DNA from: Liolophura sinensis
Taxonomy: Eukaryota; Mollusca; Polyplacophora; Chitonida; Chitonidae
Direction: 5' to 3'
DNA length: 29,724 nt
Assembly (NCBI RefSeq): GCF_032854445.1
Contig: NW_027018412.1
Span: 1-29,724, forward strand
The notes beneath the pieces were generated by a model. That model was not told the origin of the DNA, did no database searches, and saw nothing but the letters and a program-made list of their open reading frames with translations. Within the stretch, counting starts at the first letter, position 1, and each line of letters begins with the position of its first letter. Shown here in pieces: positions 20,300 to 29,300 of this stretch. The position numbers and the translations under genes are program-made.

Positions 20300-21562
20300 A
20301 TACTTGCGAACAGCCACGAGCATTAGGCCACCTACTCCGACGACTAGAGCCCAGACATTATTGGCCAGCCACCCAGCCGCTTTCCCGAGAAGGTTCAGTA
20401 GCCAGGACACGATACTGCCAATAATACCCGGAATCGCAGCTGCAGCCTTTCCAGCCAGCTTGCCAAGGGCGCGCGCCAGGGACTGGAGATGCTTTTTCAC
20501 CCATTCTTTAAGACCACGCCCGTCGGGTGGAGGTGGTGTTGGCTGGATGCCCCCGCCGGACCCGCCAGTCAGCGCCAACTTCATCGCCATCCCAATTGCC
20601 GTGAGAATGGAGACCACGGTTATTCCCTGCTCCCGGAAGAGGGTGCGGAAGCGCTCGGCCAAAGTGGTATCCTTGTGTAGGATGCGATCGACCGTCTGCT
20701 TGATGCGGCGTATTTGCGTGCGCAGGGCTTCACCCGTTAAAGAGGCTGCTTCGAGCCGGGCCACCCTCTCGTCCTCGAGATTCCTTATCCGATCTGCGAT
20801 CCGGCGCCGGGAGAATTCATCAGTGGCCTCCTCCAACTTCTGTTTTTTTTTTGCGATGTCCTTATCGAGACTTGACAGCTTGGCGAGGTTATTCGCGTGT
20901 ACGCCTTCCGAGGTCTGCAGTGCCTTGTCAAGCCCCAGAAGTTCTCGCATGGGAAGAGGAGGGTCGTTTATCGTTTCAAGAGCCCGCTCGACCTCACTAT
21001 CCGTCAAGCTTGTTTCCAGTGTGTGGACAGCATCAGGGGCCTTTTTCGCTGGTTGGCTTAAATCATCCAGCTCCATGGTATCTGCCGCGCCGGCCGCAGC
21101 ACTGAGTTCTGAACTTGCTGTCTCCAGGGCTGCAACTGCTGCCGGATGCAACGATGTATGTTCTCTTCTTTTCCAGTCTATAAAGCCCAGCCCCCCTTCC
21201 CCCCTAACAACATTAACCCCTCCTTTATTGGCGACTGTTGAGAGGGCTAGCGGTTCACCTGTTCGTTTGTTGATGATGTCCAGTTTGGGGTGGGCCACGA
21301 GTCGCAGACGCCCTAGGACAACCTTAAACTTCGTGTAATCGCGAAAGAGTGGGGTAAGGCTGGAATCCGCCTTAGCCAAGGCATCGTAATAATCATTCAC
21401 GGCGGCCTGCGTCAGCTCTTGTTAAAGGTTTTTGGAGACCGCACCCCAGCTTTGTTGGTCGGGAACATCATCACCTGCAAGTAGAGGGGTCTGTTCGTCG
21501 TCGATGTTGTTGTCCTCTTGGGCGTCGTCGAACGCCGGATTATCAAAGTCAAAGTCTGCCAT
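20273..21562 (-). pseudogene. Polinton coiled-coil/membrane protein, in-frame TAA
   Basis: The frame is 430 codons from ATG at 21562 (MADFDFDNPAFDD, an acidic start). An in-frame TAA at 21422-21424 lies near residue 47; the frame then runs open to TAA at 20273. The middle is a long charged coiled coil (KKKQKLEEATDEFSRRRIAD) that includes an A10 run coding Lys at about 20843-20852. Next comes RTLFREQGITVVSILTAIGM, then Gly/Pro-rich linkers and two hydrophobic segments (IPGIIGSIVSWLLNLLGKAA; NNVWALVVGVGGLMLVAV). A membrane-inserted scaffold or entry-type virion component is possible; this is a guess from architecture. No start codon other than GTG at 21400 follows the stop closely. Confidence 0.6.
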
Positions 21563-21606
21563 AATCCTCGTATTGAACATTGCAAGGTATACCTTCAATA
21601 CACACA
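21563..21606. promoter_or_regulatory. Divergent intergenic region (44 bp)
   Basis: It lies between the ATG at 21562 (minus) and the capsid candidate ATG at 21607 (plus). GTATACC-type sequence at about 21587-21593 is the only AT-rich patch. No firm promoter motif is seen. Confidence 0.35.
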
Positions 21607-22850
21607 ATGGATGCATATGGACGCAGGCTAAACCTTTTCAGAACACTCCGTAAGCCTCGGGGGGTACAAGGTGTACGGCAGTCCTTGGTCGTCACCAGCA
21701 ACCCGAGTACGATCGACCAGAATCAACAACTCTTGGTCCGCTTCCCCAACCTCGGCCCAAATGACGTCATTGTGCCCGGAACCGTGCGCTTGGCCTTCTC
21801 GATCACGATCAATTCATCCGACCCGAACGCCACAGTAGTCAAGAAAACCACGATCAGAATCAGCGGGAATGAGGTAATATCCATCGACGACTTTGATGTG
21901 TTTCATTGCTACGGCGACTTATGGCTGACCAAAAGAGAACGGCAGAATGCGGCCTACGAAGGCATCGGCAGCGAAAACATGCTTAAACTTCGGGTCGAAG
22001 CCGAGGACGCAAGTGACGACGATACTAAAGAAAAAGCCATCGCTCGCGCCTTTGGCAACCGGTTCCACATCCCGCTAAACTGTGAGCTTCTAGGTAGCCA
22101 CATGCCATTCTACCAGAGTGCCTTGGCCGACCGACTGGAGTACGAACTGACGTTCAACGATTACGGCCGGCTCATCCAGGCAACAGACGATGCCGACGCG
22201 ACTTACACCATCGACAACATCAGCCTGAAGTTCGATATGGTCAGCGAAGAGGAGCTCCCTAGACAGATCCGCACCCAGTTTGCCGGGGGCGTCTCCATTC
22301 TGTATGATCGCGTCCTTCGCCACCGAAAGTTTGTTAAGGACAAGTCTGATACTCTCTGGAACATAAACCTGAACACGCCCGTGAGAGCATGCTGCTCGAG
22401 ACTGAAGGAACCCAGTGGAAGAGGAGGTCGGAATCCTTCTACTACCCGAAGATCACCAAAGTAGAAGTCACAATAGAAGGGTCCCAAATCAGTTGTACAG
22501 CCAGGGCATGCGGCGTACCAGCAATGGGGCGAGGTCCAGAGGTTCTTCGCCAGCTCACCCCTACGGAAGCGGGACTCTGAGGTGGCCAGGGTCGTTAAAG
22601 CTTAGGCCTGGCAGACGTCTCCCTGGAAGAGTTCTTGACGCACAAGCACGCCTTGTGGCTTGACCTTCGGCCAAGCGACGATGACGAGCTTCATGGCAGT
22701 GGGAGGCACGTTCTGAACGCCAGCGAGGAGATTACGATACAGGTGACAAAAGAGAGAGAAAATCCGGCGTGTTTGAACGTATATCTCTATGTGATCATGG
22801 ACGCAAAGCTGCACATCCAGAATGGTAGATTCGTTAACGCGCTTTATTGA
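21607..22850 (+). pseudogene. Candidate major capsid protein, frame broken
   Basis: The start is ATG at 21607 (MDAYGRRLNLFRTLRKPRG). The first 258 codons are open and beta-rich (VRLAFSITINSSDPN; VVKKTTIRISGNEVISIDDF). The frame is then lost near 22378-22382 (next to a CCC run), again near 22490 and 22520, and once more near 22600. The last part (NVYLYVIMDAKLHIQNGRF) ends in TGA at 22848-22850. Polinton capsid proteins are double jelly-roll proteins encoded just before the packaging ATPase, and the position and strand-rich sequence fit. At about 414 codon-equivalents it is short for the family. Function is inferred from context. The protein is not made whole from this sequence as read. Confidence 0.65.
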
Positions 22851-23437
22851 TGACCGCCCACTGCGCGATTATCTGTGGGCTGACGAACTGCGGCAAAACA
22901 GTCTTCGTGGTGGACCTGCTTGAGGGCCCTTTCCGCGGTTTCTTTCATCACATTGTGATCCTGTGCCCCACTCTTAAGCATAACGAGGCGTACCGGCGGC
23001 GATGGATACTCTCTGACCCTGAGGTCTATTGTTTTGATCCCGGCGAGCGGCTCAACGACTGTCTGAGACCTTTCTACAGATTGTTTCAGGGGGAGCCCAC
23101 CCCATACATCATCGATGATTGTAGCGCGTTGGAGGCGATGAAGAAGAAACAAAAAATGCTGTCATTCATGACTTTCTCGGCCGTCATGCAAAGCAAAGCG
23201 TCTGGGTCCTCACTCAGAAATATAAACGCCGTTCTGAAAGGCTTTCGCGAGCAGGCAAGGTGGGTGGCTTTATTCCACTGCAAAGATCGACACTCGTTCA
23301 ACGAATGCCTGGAGGAGAACCACATCATCGAGGCCGAGAGCGAAAAGGCAGAGGTTCGACAGAAGCTCAAGAACAATCCGCATTCTAAGCTCCTGCTAAT
23401 GACTGATACGCCCGCCACATCTAAGATTATATATTAG
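22850..23437 (+). CDS. Genome packaging ATPase (FtsK/HerA-A32 type), with out-of-frame patch
   Basis: It spans 195 residues. The ATG at 22850 shares its A with the TGA of the capsid gene (TGATG), so translation may be coupled. Walker A GLTNCGKT is at residues 10-17, Walker B YIIDD at 86-90, followed by FREQARWVALFHCKDRHSF with the conserved downstream region. This is the A32-like ATPase that pumps DNA into capsids in Polintons and related viruses. Although open throughout, residues about 110-125 are read out of frame: the alternative frame between 23180 and 23226 carries the expected sensor strand (QSVWVLTQK), and the flanks return to the normal frame. The open frame therefore hides two opposite one-base changes. 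Stop is TAG. Confidence 0.85.
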   Translation: MTAHCAIICGLTNCGKTVFVVDLLEGPFRGFFHHIVILCPTLKHNEAYRRRWILSDPEVYCFDPGERLNDCLRPFYRLFQGEPTPYIIDDCSALEAMKKKQKMLSFMTFSAVMQSKASGSSLRNINAVLKGFREQARWVALFHCKDRHSFNECLEENHIIEAESEKAEVRQKLKNNPHSKLLLMTDTPATSKIIY

Positions 23438-23455
23438 ACGTAGGCGCCCCTACGT
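23438..23455. other. Short hairpin between ATPase and next gene
   Basis: ACGTAGG and CCTACGT form a perfect 7-bp stem around a CGCC loop, starting directly after the ATPase stop. TATAAAT follows just before the next ATG. It could act on RNA structure or be a chance palindrome. Confidence 0.4.
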
Positions 23456-23462
23456 ATAAATC

Positions 23463-24080
23463 ATGGATACCGACGAGCTTATGGACGAGATTCTGGGCGC
23501 AGAGGAGGAGCCCAGACGAAGCCAACAGCCCGGCCCCAGCCAACAGCCCGGCCGAAGCCAACAGCCCGACCCCAGCCAACAAGATGACGCACGGCAGCTC
23601 AGGGATAGGCTGGCGGCACTTGCGGTGGGTGGGCAGGCCAAGCGATATCTGGGAAAAGACGTAACAGCCGCTGAGATCGACGCCATGAGCGACGAACACG
23701 TTGAAAGGCTGCACTCCCGGTACAAGGCTAAGCTCGGTGTGCGGATGGTTAACGGTCTCGGAGGTATGTTCTTGAGATCATATGTAGGGGCGGCCAGCTG
23801 GTTCCTACCAATCCCACCCGAGAATCGACCAATGCTTATGGCACAGCTCGCCACCGACCCATTTGTTGAACAGGCGCTTAGCAGTGCTAGCTGCAGGCTA
23901 TACTACTGCTATGGTAAGTACTTGGCACCGTTAACCATGGCGCTGACCACTGCTGAGCACTGCTCATTTAAACACCACTGCTGTCCTAGAAATGAGCCGT
24001 ATGATCCAGAGGAACATGAGTACAACGAATCCAGAAGGCCCGAAGGAAGCGGAGGGGGTGACAGCGGATTCTATGAATGA
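23463..24080 (+). CDS. Polinton accessory protein with SQQPG repeats
   Basis: Intact, 205 residues, from ATG at 23463 to TGA. An acidic start (MDTDELMDEILGAEEEP) is followed by three tandem 18-nt repeats coding SQQPGP/SQQPGR/SQQPDP (about 23520-23580). A helical section (DDARQLRDRLAALAVGGQAK) and a compact domain with aromatics and cysteines (SCRLYYCYGKYLAPLTMALT; HCSFKHHCC) follow. The end is Glu/Gly-rich and overlaps the next gene. The Cys/His cluster could bind metal, but spacing does not match a family I know. Function unknown. Its place directly after the ATPase suggests a packaging or virion role. Confidence 0.65.
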   Translation: MDTDELMDEILGAEEEPRRSQQPGPSQQPGRSQQPDPSQQDDARQLRDRLAALAVGGQAKRYLGKDVTAAEIDAMSDEHVERLHSRYKAKLGVRMVNGLGGMFLRSYVGAASWFLPIPPENRPMLMAQLATDPFVEQALSSASCRLYYCYGKYLAPLTMALTTAEHCSFKHHCCPRNEPYDPEEHEYNESRRPEGSGGGDSGFYE

Positions 24081-24485
24081 CGGCCCTGCGAAGAATCCCC
24101 CAAAGTCGCTGCGGGTCGAGCGGGTGCTGCAGCGAGAAAGGCCAAGGCTGAAAAGCTCAAGGACGAGCTTCGCGAGGCAAAGGCTGCTTTGCTTGGCGCA
24201 GCTGATTCCACCAAGAAACAGCCGAAGGAGGGGGAGGCCGCGAAGGAACCGGATTCTACGAAGGCACACCAAATCACCCACTGGAGGGCGCCCCTGGCGT
24301 TATTAGGCGCTGGCAGCCTTGCATTGCTAGTGTTGCTACGTGTGTGGCGCAGCCGCTATACAGCACATGCACGAGGTGCAGATATTACGCCGCATGCAGA
24401 TATCACGCCGCAAGAAAAGAATCTCCATTTGAAAACATGTCGCGACCCTTTCTATATAGATCAGCATGTCTACTCCACCCGGTGA
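24016..24485 (+). pseudogene. Small Polinton membrane protein, one frameshift
   Basis: The likely start is ATG at 24016 (MSTTNPEGPKEAEG); 23992 is an alternative. It overlaps the previous gene in another frame. At the CCCCC run 24097-24101 the frame moves by one base; the new frame carries a Lys/Ala/Glu-rich helix (RKAKAEKLKDELREAKAALL), then RAPLALLGAGSLALLVLLRV, a single membrane segment, and a short tail with a doubled ADITP motif. It ends in TGA at 24483 inside the start of the next gene (20-bp overlap). Small single-pass proteins of this kind are common in Polintons, with role unknown. Confidence 0.5.
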
Positions 24486-24705
24486 CGGAAAAGTGCTAGT
24501 CAATGCGGCCTACCACGCCGCTGTGGTCTCTCTCTTGGCTACTGGGTACGCTCATCTCAGCCAGATGTTCCTGAAAGGAGCCCTCCCGAAGCTGGACTTA
24601 ACACCCCGTGACGTCGGCATGGTCATTGCAAACGTAGGCGTGGCTATGTTTTCGAAGGACCTGCTAATTAAACAAGGGCTCCTTCCTCCCAATATAATCC
24701 AGTAG
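24466..24705 (+). CDS. Small Polinton protein, 79 residues
   Basis: Intact. ATG at 24466 (MSTPPGDGKVLVNAAYHAAV), with TCTATATAG just upstream that could serve as a TATA-like site. Hydrophobic helices (HAAVVSLLATGYAHL; VGMVIANVGVAMF) alternate with an LDLTPRDV segment, suggesting membrane association. It ends in TAG two bases before the next gene's ATG. Family and function unknown. The spacing indicates joint expression with the next gene. Confidence 0.6.
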   Translation: MSTPPGDGKVLVNAAYHAAVVSLLATGYAHLSQMFLKGALPKLDLTPRDVGMVIANVGVAMFSKDLLIKQGLLPPNIIQ

Positions 24706-24707
24706 TA

Positions 24708-25157
24708 ATGGCCTCCATCGCAATGATGATGGGCGGCGCCCTCGTAAACGCTTTGGTCTTCAGCGGGAGGAGCTATATGTTTTCAATGCTGAGGAGTTCC
24801 GGTCTCGACGAAGAGCGGAGTCGCCATAACCGCGCTGCAGAGCAGCTCCAAGCCGCCTGGGAAAAATGGGCCCGAAAGCGCACTGAGCACTTGGACTGGA
24901 TCAACGATGAACTCCGCCGCCAGGGCCACGCTGTCCAAACGTTCCGGGATGTCAACGCTGCAATCCGCGAGTATTCTAGGGTCACTGGCAAAACTCTTAC
25001 ACGCGATGCACGCGAGGCGCTGCTGGGCTCAGAGCAACAGCTCTCCGATTTTTATGTGCCCAGTGAAGATCAAAAACACCGCGAGATGACCTTCGTCATC
25101 CTGGGAATGTGTGTGGTTGGGGGTGTGAGTTACGGAATCGCAAAACTCACCAAGTAA
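24708..25157 (+). CDS. Polinton accessory protein, 149 residues
   Basis: Intact. ATG at 24708, TAA end. The N-terminus is hydrophobic (MASIAMMMGGALVNALVFSG). A long amphipathic helix follows (NRAAEQLQAAWEKWARKRTE), then LDWINDELRRQGHAVQTFRD and AAIREYSRVTGK, then LSDFYVPSEDQKHREMTF and a C-terminal membrane segment (VILGMCVVGGVSYGIA). Membrane segments at both ends with a helical middle suggest a membrane-bound virion component. This is inference from architecture only. Confidence 0.6.
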   Translation: MASIAMMMGGALVNALVFSGRSYMFSMLRSSGLDEERSRHNRAAEQLQAAWEKWARKRTEHLDWINDELRRQGHAVQTFRDVNAAIREYSRVTGKTLTRDAREALLGSEQQLSDFYVPSEDQKHREMTFVILGMCVVGGVSYGIAKLTK

Positions 25158-25313
25158 TCCGAACTGACTGTGCCGGACTCACCATCAAGCTCCTCGCCGT
25201 ATGGCAGGCACGATCTTAGTAGTGAGGTAGTTCTGCGCACGCAAATACGCCGCGACGATTAACATCTTTTTCGTCGCAAATCGGTTAGAGGGCTGCTAGA
25301 ATACCTTGATGGC
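25158..25313. other. Intergenic region before integrase
   Basis: 156 bp with no open frame of interest. A short AT patch (TTAACATCTTTTTCGTC) at about 25259-25275 is the only notable feature. Confidence 0.4.
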
Positions 25314-26304
25314 ATGGCTAGTAAGGTGTCTGCTCGCCTGGCAAATATCTACTACAGCCCTCGTGGGTACTGGAAAGGCCGCGCGGCCATCCAGAAACTT
25401 GCCACTGCGGCTAAAGTCCCCGAAGATGTGGTCTGGGCCTGGCTGAAAAAACAGGCTATCTGGCAGATATACCTGCCTCGTCCCCGAAAAATACCGAGGC
25501 CTATGTTCGATGTTTCCACGCCGAATGACATCCATCAAGCCGATCTTCTATTTCTACCACATGATCGGCGAGGCCGGAAGCTGTATAAGTACGCGCTGAC
25601 AGTTGTTGATGTCGCTTCTCGCTACAAGGAGGCGGAACCTCTGGCTACTAAAGATTCCAAAGAAGTCGCTGATGCTCTCTCTCGCATTTACAAGAGGGGA
25701 CCCTTTCGATGGCCGAAGCTTCTCCAAGTTGACCCTGGGCGCTAGTTTATGGGTGCGGTGAGCAAACTGCTGGCCAAACACGATGTCACAGTCCGCCGAG
25801 GCCGCGTGGATATCCACCGAGACCAAGGCATAGTGGAGCGTTTCAACCGTACTCTGGCTGAGCGGCTCTTTGGACATCAGTACACCCAGGAGATGCGCCT
25901 CCCTCCCGAACACCGGTCTACTGAATGGGTGGCTCGGCTGCCCTCTGTTGTGGCCGCTCTGAATAATGAGACAACGAGACTGATCGGTAAAAAGCCGAAA
26001 GACGCCATCAAGGCAAAAGGGGTGCCCCATAAGCCTTCCTCGACGGTTCCAGCTCGTCCCGTTGGACTTACTGAGCGGAAGATCCCCGAGGGTGTTGGCG
26101 TTCGTTATCTCTATCAGCCTGAAGAGCTGGAGGGCGGCCGCCGTCGCGCGACTGATCCTGTGTGGTCCTCTAGAGATATATCGGCTTGGGCGCTCTGTCA
26201 CAAAGCCTAATGAACCCGTGCTGTACTATCTAGACGATACGTCGGATGGCCCGCGACGGGTATTCGTTTGTGAGGAATTGCTTATAGTGCCTCCCGATAC
26301 TTAG
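25314..26304 (+). pseudogene. Retroviral-type integrase (rve), TAG plus frameshift
   Basis: ATG at 25314 (MASKVSARLANIYYSPRG). The core domain shows the first catalytic Asp at residue 77 (HQADLLFLP), the second at 140 (QVDPGR) and the Glu in DQGIVERFNRTL, about 34 residues later, the D,D(35)E layout. Between the second Asp and the Glu, an in-frame TAG (25743-25745) replaces the codon normally held by a conserved residue before FMG. Near 26165 the frame changes by one base. The new frame carries a C-terminal SH3/chromo-like strand set (EPVLYYLDDTSDGPRRVFVC, then EELLIVP) and ends in TAG. The enzyme inserts element DNA into host chromosomes. The copy is inactive as read. Confidence 0.88.
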
Positions 26305-26322
26305 CTTCCCCCGGATGGGATT

Positions 26323-29300
26323 CTACGGCGCTAGTAGTTCCTCGATGAGGATTTCCATTCCAGCCAATCCTGCGGGCGCCGAATCTCTATGGCTATAAGC
26401 CAAGGTGTGAACACCATCTTCGGCGGTCCAACGCTTACTATCGAAGGGGGACAGTGAGACCTTATTCAGGTGCTGTCCGTAGATATGGTGGCGCTCTGAT
26501 TGTAGCACGTCCATACCGTGTCGGAAGATCTTCTTCTCGAAGAGGGCCTCTTTGTACTGCTTATGGCGGATGCGCTTTTCCACAACTCCCTTTTTCACGC
26601 CCTTGGCCTTCTTAATATTGGCTCCACCTGCCTTCAGAATGGAGTACATCTTGGGACGCAGACCAATGTATTCGGCGATCGGCCGCCCCCGCGCACTCGT
26701 CCTTCATTTTCCCCAAGACCTTCATATTTGCTACGCTGTGCAGGGGGTGGCCTTGTGGGTAATCTGAGGTGTCGTACAGGTTTGCATTCTCAGCCATATC
26801 CCTATAAACATCCTCAGTCTGATTCTCGAGTAGCAGACTATCCGTGTCACTGGGCCTTCATGTGGTTATAGTGGAAGTCGTACATCAGGTGCTTGGAGAG
26901 ATCTAGAATGCTCATGCCTACATAGATAGGTCGGTTTAGGACTAGACGGGTCTTGTGCATCTGAATCGCTGCGAGGTCATCATCAAATATGTTTGTCCGT
27001 GCGAAGCTCGGGCTGGCTATCAAGCGTCGGAGCTTGTCGTCTTCTCCAGAGCGTACAGCTTGACGTCCACACCCTTCCGAAGGTTCTCCATGGTTTTTCC
27101 GAAGACCGAGTTGTTCATAAGCTTGTACAGGTCCTTCTCGTATTTACTCGCGGCCGTTTTTCGGAGCTCGGTGTTCATCTGATATAGGGCTCCATCCAAG
27201 GGCTCTGGACGAATCTCAGGGCCCGGTGAACCTTTGTCAGGCGCATTCCCAGAGAAAGATACAGCTGTAGGTTTCGGTTGTGCAGGACGTACCGTTCCTT
27301 GTTGCGGAGGTTGGGGACCATCTTTTCGACCTCGGTAGGCGCTTTCTTGCCGAGAAGGCCGTGCTGATAGTCTGACATCCACTCCTTCTGGACCACCAGA
27401 CGTTCTGGGGCTAATGGGTAGCCGTTATGTGCGTTATGTAGCCCGGCCGGATACTCTAGGTCGACCTCGGGGATGTAACCGGAAGGACTGTCGTGGGGGT
27501 GGGTAGCAATCGTTTCACTGAGTCGCTGCGCGTCACCTACCCACTGAAAGCCGCTCGTCGGAAGACACTGACTCATAGCCCAGCCATATAGATTATTGGC
27601 TTCTAGGTATTGGATGTAGCTGTTTGGACTTTCGGGGTTGTATCCCTCCACATGCCGATTATTAGCTTTGGCGTGTCGCTTACTTACCATGGAGATTCCT
27701 CCTCGCAGCCCCTTCTCAATGAAGAGATGTTGGTCATAGTCCGTCAACAGCTCAAGCTCTACCCCAGTCTTCTTGAACAGCGCATCCCACGAGAGACCTG
27801 GGCTCGTAAAGTAGTGAGCAGGGTCCAAACCATACTGCCGTAAACAAGTCTTCCGGAAGGCCTCAAACACATCGGCCAACAGGAGCACGTCTGTGCGGCA
27901 GTAAAGGTCTGTGTAGTCTACCAGATTGGTGCAGTCAAATACCTTCCATACCTGTTGAGCGTGGATGTAGTCCTCATCGCTAATGCCTCCGACTTTGAGC
28001 TTACTGCAGAAAGCCTCTTTGGTTGGGAGGATGGACTCGTCGAAGCGCTCCCAGGAGTCCATATACTCATAGGGGTAGACGCCCTTGCGCATGAGTAACT
28101 TACGTTTTTCTTCGGCAGGCTCATATCGGCTGTGATGTGGAAAGCCTCAGGTTTGTTGGCCTCTACTAGATTGTCAAGGGAAGCCGGTAAGAATTGAACG
28201 CTGTCAATGAAGCGGAGCTGCCCCAGCGAGAAGGAGATGTACTTTTCCGTGTTGTTGGGGATGCAGGAGATGCGGCCCTCCACCTTACTTATGGCTTGCA
28301 TCAGGAGGTGGCCGTCGTAGCCCCGTAGGTTGTGGAAGACTACTGGTATGGCTGTCTTGGGACCCAGCCGCAACTTTAGGTTGCATGCGTTATGGGCCGC
28401 GCCTCTGTACTTGCCGGTTATATGGCAGTGATCGCGCACAGAATCGGCGCCTAGGGGCTTCTCACACACGTGACAGGTTGCGGCGTTGTTGTGGGCCTGC
28501 CAGTCCTGGGGAGTCATCCCCATGGCTATAGGGTTACCTAGAACATTTTGGATTTCCCGCTCCTCCTGACGGAGAGCTCTGAATAAGTGTTCGTCGCGTC
28601 AGAACCTCTGTATTCCACGGGGGGTTTTGTGCGGCCGTCGGAACGCACCACAACTGCAGGGCTCGTGGTAGTAACTGCAGGGCTCGTGGTGCTGAGTCTT
28701 TTGAGTGCTGCTCTCTGTAGGGCTGGGCTGCGGGCCTTCAACCTTTTTGGTCAGAGCCTCGAAGTCGGCATATATGATGAACTGAGCCGGTAGCTGTTTG
28801 TGGTGGTTCTGAAAGGTGAACTTGTATTCCCCCTTCTGGGCATCTCCACCCTCACCGCCGTCTGGCCAATCCCACAGCATTCCGGCTTATGCGCCTCGAG
28901 CAGATCCTCTCTTGTGTAGCCGTGTAGGCAGCGCTCGCAGAAGTGTTTGCGATTTTGGCGCCTTACTTTCTTGGTATAGGAGCCGATTGAGGTCTTTTAT
29001 CCTCGTATAATGGAATTTGCCTGCCTTCTCAATCAGCAGCAGATTGATTCGGGGCGCGTCGCCGGGCTTCTTGCTGAAGCGGTGCACGATCACGCCCTTG
29101 TCCCACCCGAACACGTTGATGGCGAGGCCGTTCTTTTCCTCCACTTTAGGGATCTGAGAGATGGATGTGGGGGCGTCGACCCCCCAAAGTCAAGACCATC
29201 CTTGGTGGGATACTTTGTTGGTCTCTGAGGGTCCCGGGCGGCTGGAAATAAGGCAGACCGGAGCGCCCATCGGAGGCAGTCGTCGTCTTTGTTCTTCACG

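Noticed and set aside
20148-21338. Long Arg/Ser-rich plus-strand open frame
   Set aside because: It is the complement of the minus-strand coiled-coil/membrane gene, whose composition and motifs are far more protein-like.
25554-26201. Minus-strand frame of 215 codons over the integrase
   Set aside because: Shadow of the integrase, which has recognisable catalytic residues on the plus strand.
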